Shown one piece after another: positions 1-10,015 of a stretch of 64,000 nucleotides of DNA. The notes under the pieces were generated by a model. The model saw only the letters and a list, made by a program, of their open reading frames with translations. It was not told the DNA's origin and searched no databases. Both the position numbers and the translations under genes were made by a program. Position 1 is the stretch's first letter. Each line of letters opens with the position of its first letter. The stretch comes from Cydia pomonella (taxonomy: Eukaryota; Arthropoda; Insecta; Lepidoptera; Tortricidae): assembly GCF_033807575.1 (NCBI RefSeq), contig NC_084703.1, positions 1,054,001-1,118,000 on the forward strand, read 5' to 3'.

Positions 1-92
1 GTGTAGTATTTGCAAATGAGTGGGTGCTGGACCAGATTTTAGTTTTGTCAACTATTAACGTCACATATCTACCCCTTTTACTTACATCAATG

Positions 93-372
93 CCCAATAA
101 ATTCTTTGGGATTATAAGAACATGTTAAACTACTTTTAGGGGACCTGTAATGAGTAATGACCATATTTTTGTAAATATTGAATTTAAAATATCTTTTGGC
201 ACACGTCACGTGACCAAACTCGAATCGTTATTGAAGATTCTGATGACTCCACAACTCTCGGATTGACACTGTTGACAGTTAGGCGATAAACAACAAATGA
301 CAAATGTCAGTCGACAGTTCGTATCTTCTACGTGTGTATGTAGTTATGTGTCAAACCGTAAACTGTGACGTC
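93..372. repeat. Dispersed repeat A, copy 1
   Basis: About 280 bp nearly identical, in the same orientation, to 32293-32566; copy 1 has a small extra duplication (gtaatga-gtaatga) that copy 2 lacks. No open frame. Probably part of a non-autonomous transposon. The 480 bp between this and the next repeat hold no recognisable gene. Confidence 0.8.
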
Positions 373-858
373 ACAAGATTTTCAAAGAGCGTTTTGGGCG
401 CGAAAGCATCTGTCAAAATATATTTTGTTAATTTAACATATTTAAACCCGTTTTTAGTATAAAAGTTGTACTTTAGGGCAACTTTTAGTTAATATAGAAC
501 GTAATACAAGCGTTTCAAAAAATTGGAAACAACCCTATTATATTAGTGTAATACCGTTCGAGAAATGGGCCCCTGTTGCTAGTAGAAAGTTCAGTAAATA
601 TTAGCGATTTTCATAATTGTAACTATTGATATCAAACACAACAGATTGACAAAATGTAACGTCCACAGAAGTGTTATCGATACGTAGGTTAGGTACAGTC
701 GAGGAAATTGATTCTTTAGCAGTTTACGGTCACCTTACATTGGACAGCTCTTAGGATAAGTACGTACAACAAAATTTACTTGAACCGCAAATTGCTAAAG
801 AATCAATTTCCTCGACCGTACATCAACTGTATGGTTGTTTTAGATAATATCTACCGCG

Positions 859-1067
859 ATAGGGAGCGTGCATGAACTGTAGGAGGTAGCACAGGAGCTG
901 TCAGATTTTTGGCGCGAAGCGTAAATGTGATGTTTATTGTTCCGATGTAGCCCACAAGATGGCAGAACCTACTATGCACAAGAAAACACTTGACGTGTAA
1001 ATGTGATGTTTATTGTTCCGATTCAGACCACAAGATGGCAGACCCTCCAACGCGCACGGTCCCTATA
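859..1067. mobile_element. TIR element B, copy 1 (MITE-like)
   Basis: About 209 bp matching 30841-31047 in inverted orientation. The ends are inverted repeats of the form TATAGGGAnCGTGC. Two internal copies of a phrase containing CACAAGATGGCAGA lie about 70 bp apart. Non-coding. Confidence 0.75.
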
Positions 1068-1110
1068 ACCCATTGACATAACCCAATAACTAAGGACGGA
1101 CTTCAGTGGT

Positions 1111-1243
1111 GTCACTCACGAATTTGAGCCAATCGTGCAGTCTAACGCAACTAGTTGCGACCAATCGCGCGCGTGATGCGAACTCACCAAGCAATCGCGT
1201 TGTGGCGTTAGACTGCACGATTGGCTCGAATTCGTGTGTGTGA
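1111..1243. repeat. Hairpin MITE C, copy 1
   Basis: Two arms sharing the phrase CCAATCGTGCAGTCTAACGC and its complement flank a short loop, so a single strand folds into a long hairpin. The right two thirds recur in reverse orientation at 31874-31957. Confidence 0.75.
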
Positions 1244-1342
1244 CATAGCTGTACTGCCCGTGTAGCTAACGTGCCTATCGTTCACGCTCTGTGGCGAACG
1301 AAACGCAACTGTCACAGTCGCACTAATAAGGAAGAGTGATAT

Positions 1343-1496
1343 GGCTCCTCTACATGATGGCCCAGCGTAGGCCAGTCCTAGGGACGCATTTATGCGTTAG
1401 AGGGAGCAAGTGATATTGCTATCTCATTTCACCGCATAGCTGCGTCCCTTGGACTGGCCTACGCTGGGCCATCGTGTAGAGGAGCCCATAGAGAGA
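1343..1496. mobile_element. TIR MITE D, copy 1
   Basis: Terminal inverted repeats of about 35 bp, including GGCCTACGCTGGGCCATCGT, enclose about 80 bp with no coding potential. A second copy lies at 31519-31662, which fixes the boundaries. Confidence 0.8.
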
Positions 1497-1551
1497 AATG
1501 ACAACGCTACGCTACGGAGCGTTAACGATTGTAACGTTGGCCACGCGGCCT

Positions 1552-1684
1552 GGGGGCCTACCGCGAAAACCGAAATTCGCAAATTCCGGGGATCTTTCTC
1601 TTTTACTCTCACTAAGACGTAATTAGAGTGACAGAGAAAAATGCCCGCAATTGACGAACTTCGATTTTCGCGGTTATAGCCCTG
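1552..1684. repeat. Hairpin MITE E
   Basis: Inverted arms around ACCGCGAAAACCGAAATTCG and its near complement ending at about 1684, with a loop containing a second short palindrome (CACTAAGACGTAATTAGAGTG region). A related hairpin lies at 2862-2962. Confidence 0.7.
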
Positions 1685-1717
1685 GCCCCATTGTTATTGC
1701 CCGTAAGGCCCGTCCTT

Positions 1718-1835
1718 AGATTTTTTAATACTACGTCGGTGGAAAACAAGCATACGGCCCGCCTGATAGCAGTCGCCAGAGGAGTTACATGCGCGTTGCC
1801 GATCCTAACACTACGCACCCTCATTGTGCACTGGC
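1718..1835 (-). mobile_element. CR1/Jockey-type 3' tail fragment
   Basis: Shares the phrase GCATACGGCCCGCCTGAT and the following approximately 70 bp with the longer copy at 56968-57235, whose minus strand encodes the C-terminus of a non-LTR reverse transcriptase. Only the 3'-most non-coding part remains here. Confidence 0.65.
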
Positions 1836-1842
1836 AATCATA

Positions 1843-1964
1843 GGGCCGGTACAGAGGGACTGCAACTTGTATGGGAACTGCATGCCGACTGCACTCCAAC
1901 TGCAACGTCGACGTGCAGTTCCCATACAAGTTGCAGTCGAGTTGCAGTCCCTCTGTACCGGCCC
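1843..1964. mobile_element. Hairpin MITE inserted beside the non-LTR tail
   Basis: Ends GGGCCGGTACAGAGGGACTG and its complement enclose a second inverted pair (TTGTATGGGAACTGCA and complement). Nearly the whole 122 bp can fold back on itself. Open frames read through it on both strands are by-products of the palindrome. Confidence 0.8.
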
Positions 1965-2606
1965 TTACTCACCGACAGGATTGTCCTCAGACATATATTT
2001 CAATGCGATAACCTACCTTTTTAATATATTGGTCATGTTAATGACTTTATGAGTACCTACTATAACTTTTACAATACTTTTCGTTTTTATGGCTAGTTAC
2101 TATACTCTGGCACACCCAGTTGTCGGTAGAGAAAGGCGACCATTTTTAAAATTTTTGGCGCGAAAGGTTGGCTGCTTATACTGATAGAACTTGGATGTGT
2201 AAATAAGGTATATAATTGGGGGGAAACATAATTATATGTCTAATTAAATTTGATTTGTATTCTTGTAACATTTCGGTGGTTAGTTGTGAACTAATAGGGA
2301 GTATTACTGCAATGTTCTGCCGCCAGAGTGCAGCACTAGCACCTTTCGTAAACCATAGAGTAACATATACATACCTTTTTTTTTTTAATGAATTTAATGA
2401 ATTTATTTCATAAACATCAAATTACATAGATTTCCTTAAATTAGAAACTCTGCTTCCTAAATAGGTATAACCTGTACTTTAGGGTAAACAGCGCTCCTCC
2501 CCAAAAATTTAATTGCAGGAGATGTTTTATTTATATAAATTTTAGATAAAAATTGAAAAACTTTAGTATCATTAATACTGAGAAATTTAACTTATAAATC
2601 TAAACA

Positions 2607-2607
2607 T

Positions 2608-2654
<47 letters not shown>
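2607..2654. repeat. (TG)n microsatellite
   Basis: About 24 TG units in an AT-rich stretch. The surrounding sequence from 1965 to 2860 has no gene or recognisable element. Confidence 0.95.
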
Positions 2655-2656
<2 letters not shown>

Positions 2657-2861
2657 AATACTGAGAGCTTACTGCGAACCAAGTTCGACGTGTTGCCTCC
2701 GTGTCGCACTTACGTACGAATTCACAAGTGCGACAGAGAGGTAACACGTTGAACGTGGTTCGCGGTAGGCCCTCCGTTCGTTAAACTGTTTTTTTACAAG
2801 TTTTCACAGATAATAAAATATGACATTGATGCATCAAGGCGGTTGGTTGCGCGCGCGCACA

Positions 2862-2962
2862 AACGCGAAAATCGGAATTTAGTTATCTGCCTCTTCATTG
2901 CTCGAATATGCAAGAGTGATAGAGAGGTTAGATAACGAAATTTCGATTTTCTTGTTTCGCGG
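2862..2962. repeat. Hairpin MITE related to element E
   Basis: Arms around AACGCGAAAATCGGAATTTA and the complementary TTTCGATTTTCTTGTTTCGC enclose a central loop. Same arm theme (CGCGAAAAnCGAAATT) as 1552-1684. Confidence 0.7.
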
Positions 2963-3411
2963 TAGACCCTCAGATTGTGATGGATTGTGGTAGTGGCGCC
3001 CCCTACGCAGTGTTTCGCGCAATATTCCCTATTATAATTAGATAAAGGTTGATCAATGTTTCATTTTGCTGTCAATCCTTCGTTTTTTCTAGAAATAGTT
3101 CTAGGTCTAAACGCATTCGAAGTTATCCCGAAGCACCTTTATGGTGTCGGTTAATGAGCTCTATTCCGAGGGTTCCGGCAGAAATCCTCGGGAGCCTGCT
3201 CTTGACGGAGAGTGAGCAACTTCTTGTGGCTCGCTTTGTGCTGGGACCTGCGGACAACGAGTTATTTACGTCAAGCAATCGTCACCAAGGGGTACTATAA
3301 TTGTGTCTTCTTCCTGGCTTTGTCCCGGCATATTTCCACGGCTCATGGGAGCCTGGGGTCCGCCTGACAACTAATCCCAAGAATTGGCGTAGGCACTAGT
3401 TTTTACGCAAG

Positions 3412-3998
3412 TTCCTTATTGAGATTGTGGGGACATATATACATACTTAAACATATACATCGACCGACGTCGTGTCCGTTATAGAAACAGTGAAATTGTT
3501 CTGATAAGAACAGTTTATAGATCGATCGATTGACACTCTGCGGTTAAGCAGAGAAACGGTGACGTTTGCTCTAACAAGAGCAGTTTGAGTTTGCCCTGAG
3601 AAGGGCAGTTTTATGTTGCCCTGACAAGGGCAGTTTATGCATATGCGGAGCCTGCAGCATCCTCTTCGTGTCTTCTACCAGCGAGCATCAAGCAGCGGAG
3701 CGGGACACGGCGCACCGACGACACGATGTGCACCCTACGGAGGCCGGCCGAGAAAAGGACGGGAACGTTGGCTCGCTTTATTTTATAGGCGCGCGCGAAT
3801 GCCGCGGCCACGCGCCGCAACCTCGCGCCCGCGCACCTCACCCCGCGCGTCCCGCGCGGGTACTATAATGTATCACACTCTTCCCTGTATATACATCTCT
3901 TTCTTACATTTCACAAATTCTGTATAAATTACGCGCATTTTGTAAATAAAATTCATTCAATCTTGTACATAGCTACAAAACGTCTTTCACTCCAAGCA
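3412..3998 (+). mobile_element. Insert in SINE, possible solo LTR
   Basis: This 590-bp block separates the two halves of a SINE. It has a hairpin array at 3498-3636, a GC-rich core (3700-3870), and near its right end an AATAAA at about 3945 followed by a T-rich stretch, as in a transcript end. A flanking CAAG may be a target duplication, but clean TG...CA ends could not be fixed. Short open frames on both strands here look like GC-rich chance frames. A solo LTR is the best guess; a MITE or processed sequence cannot be excluded. Confidence 0.4.
3498..3636 (+). repeat. Tandem mini-hairpin array
   Basis: Four units share the plan 5-nt stem, 4-nt loop, 5-nt complementary stem, then AGTTT. The stems are GTTCT/AGAAC (3498-3511), GCTCT/AGAGC (3568-3581), GCCCT/AGGGC (3593-3606) and GCCCT/AGGGC (3618-3631). 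A fifth stem, CTCTGC/GCAGAG, lies at 3536-3553. Stem bases differ between units but always pair. Confidence 0.75.
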
Positions 3999-4427
3999 AC
4001 CTTCTGATACCTGCCCACATGGTACCTACCTCACCATAAGATTAGTCCGGTTTCATCACGGTGTTTTCCTTCACCGAAAAACGACTGGTAAATATCAATG
4101 ATAATTTCGTACATAAGTTTCCTAAAAACTTATTGGTGCGAGCTGGGGTTTGAACTTGCGACCTTCTGATTGTAAATCGCACGCTCTTACCGGTAGGCTA
4201 CCAGTACTACCTACTGTCATTGTGTGTAAAGGGCCGCCAAAATGTTACCTTTTTGCCATTGTCGTATTTTTCAAGCAGGAAGGATACGCTGACAGATGAG
4301 CAGATGACATCTCTATACATTGTGAGATTTAGCCTTTTTAGGTTATAAATTGTATGGAGCTGACATCTGTCACCGTACCCATCGGATTTGAAAAATACTA
4401 TACCTAGTCATATACAAATAAAGTACA

Positions 4428-4686
4428 GAATAAAACTTTTTAACAAAAAAATAAAACCGACTTCAAATAAAAATTACGAAAAGCGCCATACATGAAGAAG
4501 TTCTCTCGATTTCTCCAAGATCCCATCATCAGACCCTGACTTGGTGCCAACGGGACCATATCGGGGTTATACCCGTTCGATAAAAAAAAATCGGTTCACG
4601 ATTCTCGGAGATATCGAGTAACATTCATACAAAAAAAAAAACAGCCAAATTGAGAACCTCCTCCTTTTTTGAAGTCGGTTAAAAAG
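4428..4686. mobile_element. Dispersed TIR repeat, copy 1
   Basis: About 255 bp matching 29868-30123 in the same orientation, bounded by ACCGACTTCAA and its complement TTGAAGTCGGT. Non-coding. The following 4690-5280 is AT-rich with no recognisable gene. Confidence 0.8.
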
Positions 4687-5306
4687 CAGCGACAACCTTC
4701 GGTTTGAGCAAATAATTTATTTTTAATTCTTATCTGAAAACCTGACGGTTAACTAGATTGATAACGTATGCCGTAACTTTGCCAGTAAAAATAACTTATA
4801 TGTTAATGGAAAATTCCAGCGTTGATAGATATAGATTGTGTCATTCAAGAAGACGCGTGCTTTTACTCGTATTATCATGTTATAGGTTAGATTTGACAAT
4901 TCTGCGCGTCATCGTGGATGACACGAACTTTAACCACAGAATAATAGTAGGTACTACCACTATGGTACAGAAATGACGGAATGATTAATAACACTTCCTT
5001 CAAAACCGAAGTTTGACAGCGATTCAGGGACGAATCATGTCCCTTTCTAATAATGTACGGCACTATCCCTTTCGGCTATTTAGGGTTGTCAAGTCATTAT
5101 CTTACCTGTGGTTGTGCATGCAAAGGAACGTCAAGTTGTGCCAACCCCAATAATTTATCGGAGCAATGCTGAGGGCCTATCGCGAACGTACGTGTTGTCT
5201 CCCTGTCAAACTTACATACGAATTTACCGAGAGCACCCGAAAGGTCGAGTGTCATCCCATTGGCATAACTCTGATCGGAACATAAATGTGACGTTTCCAA
5301 GCAAAA

Positions 5307-5406
5307 AGTCCCAATTTGTCGCTTGCCATAAGGAAGCTTTGACAGGTTATTCGTATAAAGATATACAAGCCATTCTCCTCCTATATGGCAAGCGACGAAG
5401 TGGGAC
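5307..5406. repeat. Hairpin MITE, CGCTTGCCA arm family
   Basis: Arms AGTCCCAATTTGTCGCTTGC and its near complement (5385-5406) flank a 55-bp loop. The arm resembles the longer TIR element at 43577-43695. Nothing recognisable follows between 5410 and 5935. Confidence 0.6.
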
Positions 5407-5939
5407 CATTGACTATACTTCGACACAAATAATGTATGGCTCTAGCTAGGAATCTTGGCTTCTGGCCCCCAGGGGGGATAGTTGAGCCATTTAGGTCTTT
5501 ACATTGGAGATGTAGTAGCGGTGAGTCAATTCCAAAGTCTGTGTTGGTTTAGACTCGAGTCTTTTGAGTACTATGCTTGAAAACTCGACTCAATTTTCAC
5601 TTATAAATCGCTTAACCGCTTAGAAGTTTTCGTCAAACGTGCTCGTCTCGCCGCCGGTACGAAGTTACACGAAATTTTGTCTTATTCATCAGACTGCGGG
5701 GAAACGAGCTGGATAGGTATTGTATATGTTTATGTGTCAGTCAGACTACGGTGGATAATTTTCACAGGCCACATAGCATAGGAATTTACAAGCGCAAAGT
5801 CGCAAGTCGCAATGTATTTTGTAAAAAAAGTAGAGTATACTGAGAAGGACTCCAGTCTGTATAAGACTCGGGTCGGATAGTTGCAAAACAGTTTCGATTT
5901 AATTTTAATAGTCTGAAAATCTGGTAAAGATTCTCAACC

Positions 5940-6125
5940 ATTTTTACAAGCTTTTATTTAGTTTCACGTGTCCCGTTGTCTGTCGGTCTGTAATCAAATC
6001 TTGCAAGTTAAATTTGATCCACTTCCCGGTTTCCGATTGAGCTGAAATTTTGCATGCATATGTAAGTCGGGTGACAATGCAATATTATGGTACCATCGAG
6101 CTGATCTGATGATGGAGACAGGAGG
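5940..6125. repeat. Dispersed repeat, copy 1
   Basis: About 185 bp sharing TTGCAAGTTAAATTTGA and GGGTGACAATGCAATATTAT with 44193-44347; the right part is also related to 26430-26560. Non-coding. Confidence 0.7.
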
Positions 6126-6274
6126 TGGCCATAGGAACTCTGTGATAAAACAACGCAACCTAATTGTGTTTGGGGTTTTTAGAATTAGCTCGATGTGTAT
6201 TCGCCTGTCTAAAAAAAAGTACAGTCAGCGATAAAAGCTTGTAACAAAAATGAAATTTTTGCCAAAAACTTATT

Positions 6275-8298
6275 TCACCTTATTATTTCTTTGGTCCATT
6301 CGAAAGCTTCCAAGCTAAGATCGCACAAATGCATAGCAATCCTGCTCAGAATGGTCAGGAACACGACGAAATTCGTGACGAAGAAACAGAAAAGCAGCAC
6401 GAAGTCTTTCACGATGGTCTGGAGGCAGGTCTGGTCGGTCATCGTTCGGTAGGGGATGTATCTGAACCATAAATAACCAAGTTATTGACATTACTAAATA
6501 AGGGGTATCGTCATAATACTCGCGTTATCCCGGCTTTTAGCCACTATTCATGTGAGCCTGGGGTCCGATGGGCGTAGACACTAGTTTTTATAGAAGCGAC
6601 TGCCATCTGACTTTCCAAGAAAGAGAGGAATCTAGGCCTTATAGGTATTAGTCCGGTTTCCTCCCGCCGCTGTTTTCCTTCACCGAAAAATATAAGTGTG
6701 ATCACAGAGCCTTAGTGAGGTCTTAGTCCTTCCTCCTCCGTCCAGTTTATTGATTATGGATTTTATGACTTACTATATTTACTTACTTAACTATGTTTCA
6801 GTGCCTCAAAAAAGATCTTGGCCTCTGATACAAGAGAATGCCACTCTGCCCTATTCTGCGCCACTTCACGCGAGAACTCTTAGTTGGGTTTGGATTGGGT
6901 ACACGGATTTTACGACACATGGATAATTATATACCTCTAAAGTTCTTAAATCTGTGCATTACATAGACATAGACATAGAAAAGTTTTATTTAACATCACA
7001 AATATGACATTGGTACATTTGAACATAAAATCAAATATCAAATATCAAACATTTATTCAGCAAATAGGCCACAGGGGCACTTTTACATGTCCATTTTTAC
7101 AAACAATAAATTAAAAAAAAAACAATTACAAATATCGAATCTATGAAATAATAAATACTTTATTAGAGATGTATACTGTCTCTAAATGTCAAATTACACA
7201 AAAAAAAACTATGATAAAAAAATAAAACCATAAAATACTAAAATTCTTTAGAGATGTATAAGTCTCTAAGTGTCAGAGATAAAATATAAAAAATATATTA
7301 AATTATCCTTAGAGATGTAGAGGGTCGCCAAGGCTTGAATACTTATATAAATAATTAAAAGACAAAAAAAATAAAACAGACAAGAACCGAATGAAGTGTC
7401 TCACGTTAATGTCACTCAAAAGTAAAGTTACATACTTTAACATAACCTGTACCCCGTGTAAGCTTAAACAGACCGGTCTCCACAAACAGCACCCGTTCAC
7501 GAGTATGACGTGTATCTCAGCCATCGCCTCCCAAATCTTAAAACTACTAAAACAATTTAATACTAAGATGCGTTGACTGACATATAAACAGCGTGATGAT
7601 AAAAAGGGGCTCGACTCAGCATAAAGTTGCAGTAAATGTACTGCAACGCTGGTTTTCAGTCGGACCCTAGTAATAAAAACAAAACATAAGAAAACACATT
7701 TCAAAACAAAAACATTAAGACAAAACATTAGGGAAAGGAAGAGAAAAAAAAGTTAGATGGGTGTGTGTGTGTATATGTGACGAAACGGAGTGCAATTTAT
7801 AAAATTATTTGTGTACCTACTATGTAGTTTTTGTATGTGCTTTAGTTTGTGTACAATATCATATTAGAGTGTTTTAATAAAGCATTTTTTTTGTATATAT
7901 AAGTTAGGATAGGATATATAGTTGAGTGTGAATTTGTATTTATTAAGAATATAGTTAATTAATGAATTATGTTTGGCTGGGCTATTATAAGAGATAAGAA
8001 GGTATAGCTCTACAGCCAAGAGGTAGTGCATTTTGAATATGTAGAAGGTGTCGCTTAAGCCGTGTTTTAAAACTGTTAAGACTATTAAAAATCTGTAATG
8101 GTGGCGGGATATTATTCCAGCACTTAGTGGCTGTGTATTTAAAACTACCTCGAAACATTACCTTAGGTTGTACGCAGCACAGTTGTCATAGAAACTTTCT
8201 ATAGCTCTGGTCAACAGCTTCTTCTTGGGAGACACTTTTTCCCCTTTCGGACCCACTACACAACAGCGGCACGACTTTCCAGCTGTCAGCGTTCCCAT
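6275..8298 (-). CDS. Two-exon gene, 107-aa single-pass membrane protein
   Basis: Function unknown. Exon 1 is 8298-8162, with ATG after AAA and donor GTAATG. Exon 2 is 6461-6275, with acceptor TTTATGGTTCAG and stop TGA. Joined, they give 45 codons plus a split codon plus 61 codons, all open. The N-terminal 30 residues hold a Cys cluster (C10, C12, C13) and a basic stretch (KKK at 25-27). Residues about 65-84 (DFVLLFCFFVTNFVVFLTIL) are a strong membrane segment. The C-terminus is short and polar. No signal peptide is seen, so the single helix probably acts as the anchor. The 1.7-kb intron holds a SINE remnant, an RTE tail and a non-LTR 3' end. It is transcribed away from the large Cys-rich gene, with about 1.5 kb between the two start codons. 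Upstream coding exons cannot be ruled out. Confidence 0.6.
6515..6712 (-). mobile_element. SINE remnant in intron
   Basis: Shares GAGCCTGGGGTCCG and ATTAGTCCGGTTTCCTC with the intact SINE at 10276-10590, but lacks the tRNA-like head. Lies in the intron of the 107-aa gene. Confidence 0.65.
6798..6876 (-). mobile_element. RTE-type retrotransposon C-terminal fragment
   Basis: The minus strand reads REVAQNRAEWHSLVSEAKI, the same C-terminal motif (W-R-x-x-A-Q-D-R-x-x-W-R-x-L-V-x-E-A-K) found at 39285-39535 and at the right edge. Only about 26 codons remain. Confidence 0.7.
6960..8150 (-). mobile_element. Non-LTR retrotransposon 3' end
   Basis: On the minus strand 8145-8003 reads as the end of a CR1/Jockey-type reverse transcriptase, including CWNNIPPPLQIF and SFKTRLKRHLL. 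The following 1 kb down to 6960 is AT-rich and looks like a 3' UTR, with three short repeats of TTAGAGATGTA near 7163, 7245 and 7310. The open frame at 7309-7728 falls in this tail and shows no family features. Ends are approximate. Confidence 0.5.
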
Positions 8299-9846
8299 TT
8301 TACGTTCCAAATACCGAAAAACCTAAATTATAATTACTTATACTAGATGATTAATTTTGAGTGTCTATTTCATTTTTGGCATATAAGATAGTAATATAAA
8401 AATAAAAATAATTATAAATCTCTTGGTTGACGTTTGACTTGTGGAAACAAGTGGTATCCTTATTTCTGTTCTTGGAGCAAAGAGGATATATAACATACGA
8501 GTATACATAAAGTTAACATAAACATTTTTTCTTCCATTCCACTGGATAATCGCTAGCTATATACATAATTGGTATATACTGTTTTATCAATTAGAAATCT
8601 AGAGAATTGGGGAAATCTCAATAATTAAAAGTTATATTTCGTATTTAGATTACCTAAGTATAAAGGAGTTATACATTCTGTCTTTGATTTCAAAGACAAA
8701 ATGTTCAAAATGAATGGTTCTATCAGACGAAACGTCATTCAAAGTCAGTGTATTCATAAAATAATCATGTGTTCGTGAAATAGTAAAAATGTGTCTTCTA
8801 AATTATAAAAATGTAGTTAAATAGCAGAAATGTTCGATCGGCACCACTTGACGGATTGGGCTGCTGGTGGCACAGCTCACCACCGCTTGTGGTGACTCCA
8901 AAGTAAAAACAACTGTCTGGTATGTAGTTATATATTCTATAAGACGATTCACAGTCAACACGCCTAGGCGCTTCCGTACTGACTTAGTGCAGGTACATAT
9001 GAGTCTCCTGCCGCCGCATTTTTTCTTGCTCATAATGGGACCTACGGAACACTATACATGGGTGCAAGCACCGAATAGAGGACGGCGGGACAACTTGGAC
9101 GCATTCTACCGGTGTATTTGTCCCCGCTGGGCACAGATGGGAATAGGCGCTTCGTATAAATCATTCCCCCCATTGTATGGCGGCGGTGACGTGCGGCGGG
9201 GACAAATGGTAAAACAATATTGTACCCGGAATGGCCAGAATATGCAAGCGACACGCTTGAGCCTTCGCCCAGCACTGGTCTAATCTAGGCTAGTAAAAAA
9301 GTATAAATAATTAATTTCATTTATTTGTCTACCTCCAACCGATTCTGACATTGCTCCAGGCGCATGCTATTTCTCTTATATTACTAACATATAATAAAAG
9401 AAAATGTGCGCGAGCCAAAAGAGCTTATCACAATTGCGCACTCGACCAATAGAGAAGCAGATAACATTTTTATTTGCAATTTCTGCGGTGGGCACTCTTT
9501 ACTCTTGTGTTAAGCCGCGTTTTCATTGTTCCAAATAGTTATAAGCGAGCAATCGTTCGTTCATTTATTGGAAACACTTGCTCCAATAGTATACAAAGGC
9601 CTTGTTGGCGTTTGTACATATTCATTTGCTCAAAACAGAACACTAAAAACGCGGCTTTCGAGCGTCCGCTAACTAGCGCGGGAGCATGGAGCGGGTACGA
9701 GGGTGCCGTTCTGGATAAAATCCGTCGCACGCCAGTTAATGTTAATTCGTCACCCGCTCCGTGCAACCGCGACAGCTAACGCATGCCCTTACAATCGCAC
9801 TTACCATACACCTTTTGCAGTGAAACGTAAACGGGAACCTTGAACA
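8299..9846. other. Intergenic region between two divergent genes
   Basis: About 1.5 kb separates the start codons of the 107-aa gene (minus) and the Cys-rich gene (plus), so both promoters should lie here. I see no convincing TATA box. It contains a MITE (9512-9657) and a partly palindromic block at 9040-9280, whose open frames on both strands look repeat-derived. Confidence 0.5.
9512..9657. mobile_element. TIR MITE upstream of the Cys-rich gene
   Basis: AAGCCGCGTTTTCATTGTTC at the left end pairs with the complement of GAACACTAAAAACGCGGCTT at the right end. The 146-bp element lies 190 bp upstream of the proposed start codon at 9847. Confidence 0.7.
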
Positions 9847-10015
9847 ATGACCGCAAACCTTGAAAACGTCGGACTGTACCTTACCCGAAGCAGCCCTGCT
9901 CTCAGCGAGCGCCTCTACGATACCAGCGTTACGGAGTCCTCCATGCTCTGTATCGTGGAGTCTGACGCCAGCCACTCCATTAGTTGTCACACGTTATTCC
10001 AGACTTGGCAACCAT
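9847..10015 (+). CDS. Exon 1 of Cys-rich gene (proposed start)
   Basis: ATG at 9847 follows an in-frame TGA at 9841, so this is the first possible start in the frame, with A at -3. The 56 codons (MTANLENVGLYLTRSSPALS...) have normal composition and end at a strong donor (T|GTAAGA) in phase 1, matching the two-base start of exon 2. An overlapping minus-strand frame exists but lacks splice support. The link to exon 2, 2.9 kb away, rests on phase alone. Confidence 0.5.

Larger units (their letters stand above)
3307..4206 (-). mobile_element. tRNA-headed SINE split by an insertion
   Basis: Compared with the intact copy at 10276-10590, this SINE is in two parts. The distal part is 3307-3412. The tRNA-like head is about 3999-4206, with a B-box-like GGTTTGAAC complement near 4148 and an A-box-like segment at its right end. 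About 590 bp of unrelated GC-rich DNA separates them, so the SINE was interrupted after it inserted. Confidence 0.7.

Noticed and set aside
3635..3927. Arg/Ala-rich frames on both strands
   Set aside because: GC-rich insert with several competing frames, no start context or homology, and all within the suspected solo LTR.
5097..5449. Two overlapping 110-codon frames on opposite strands
   Set aside because: They lie in MITE-like palindromic DNA, which opens both strands; no codon bias or motif.
7309..7728. 139-codon minus-strand frame
   Set aside because: Falls in the AT-rich 3' tail of a non-LTR element; Phe/Leu/Val-rich from T-rich composition.
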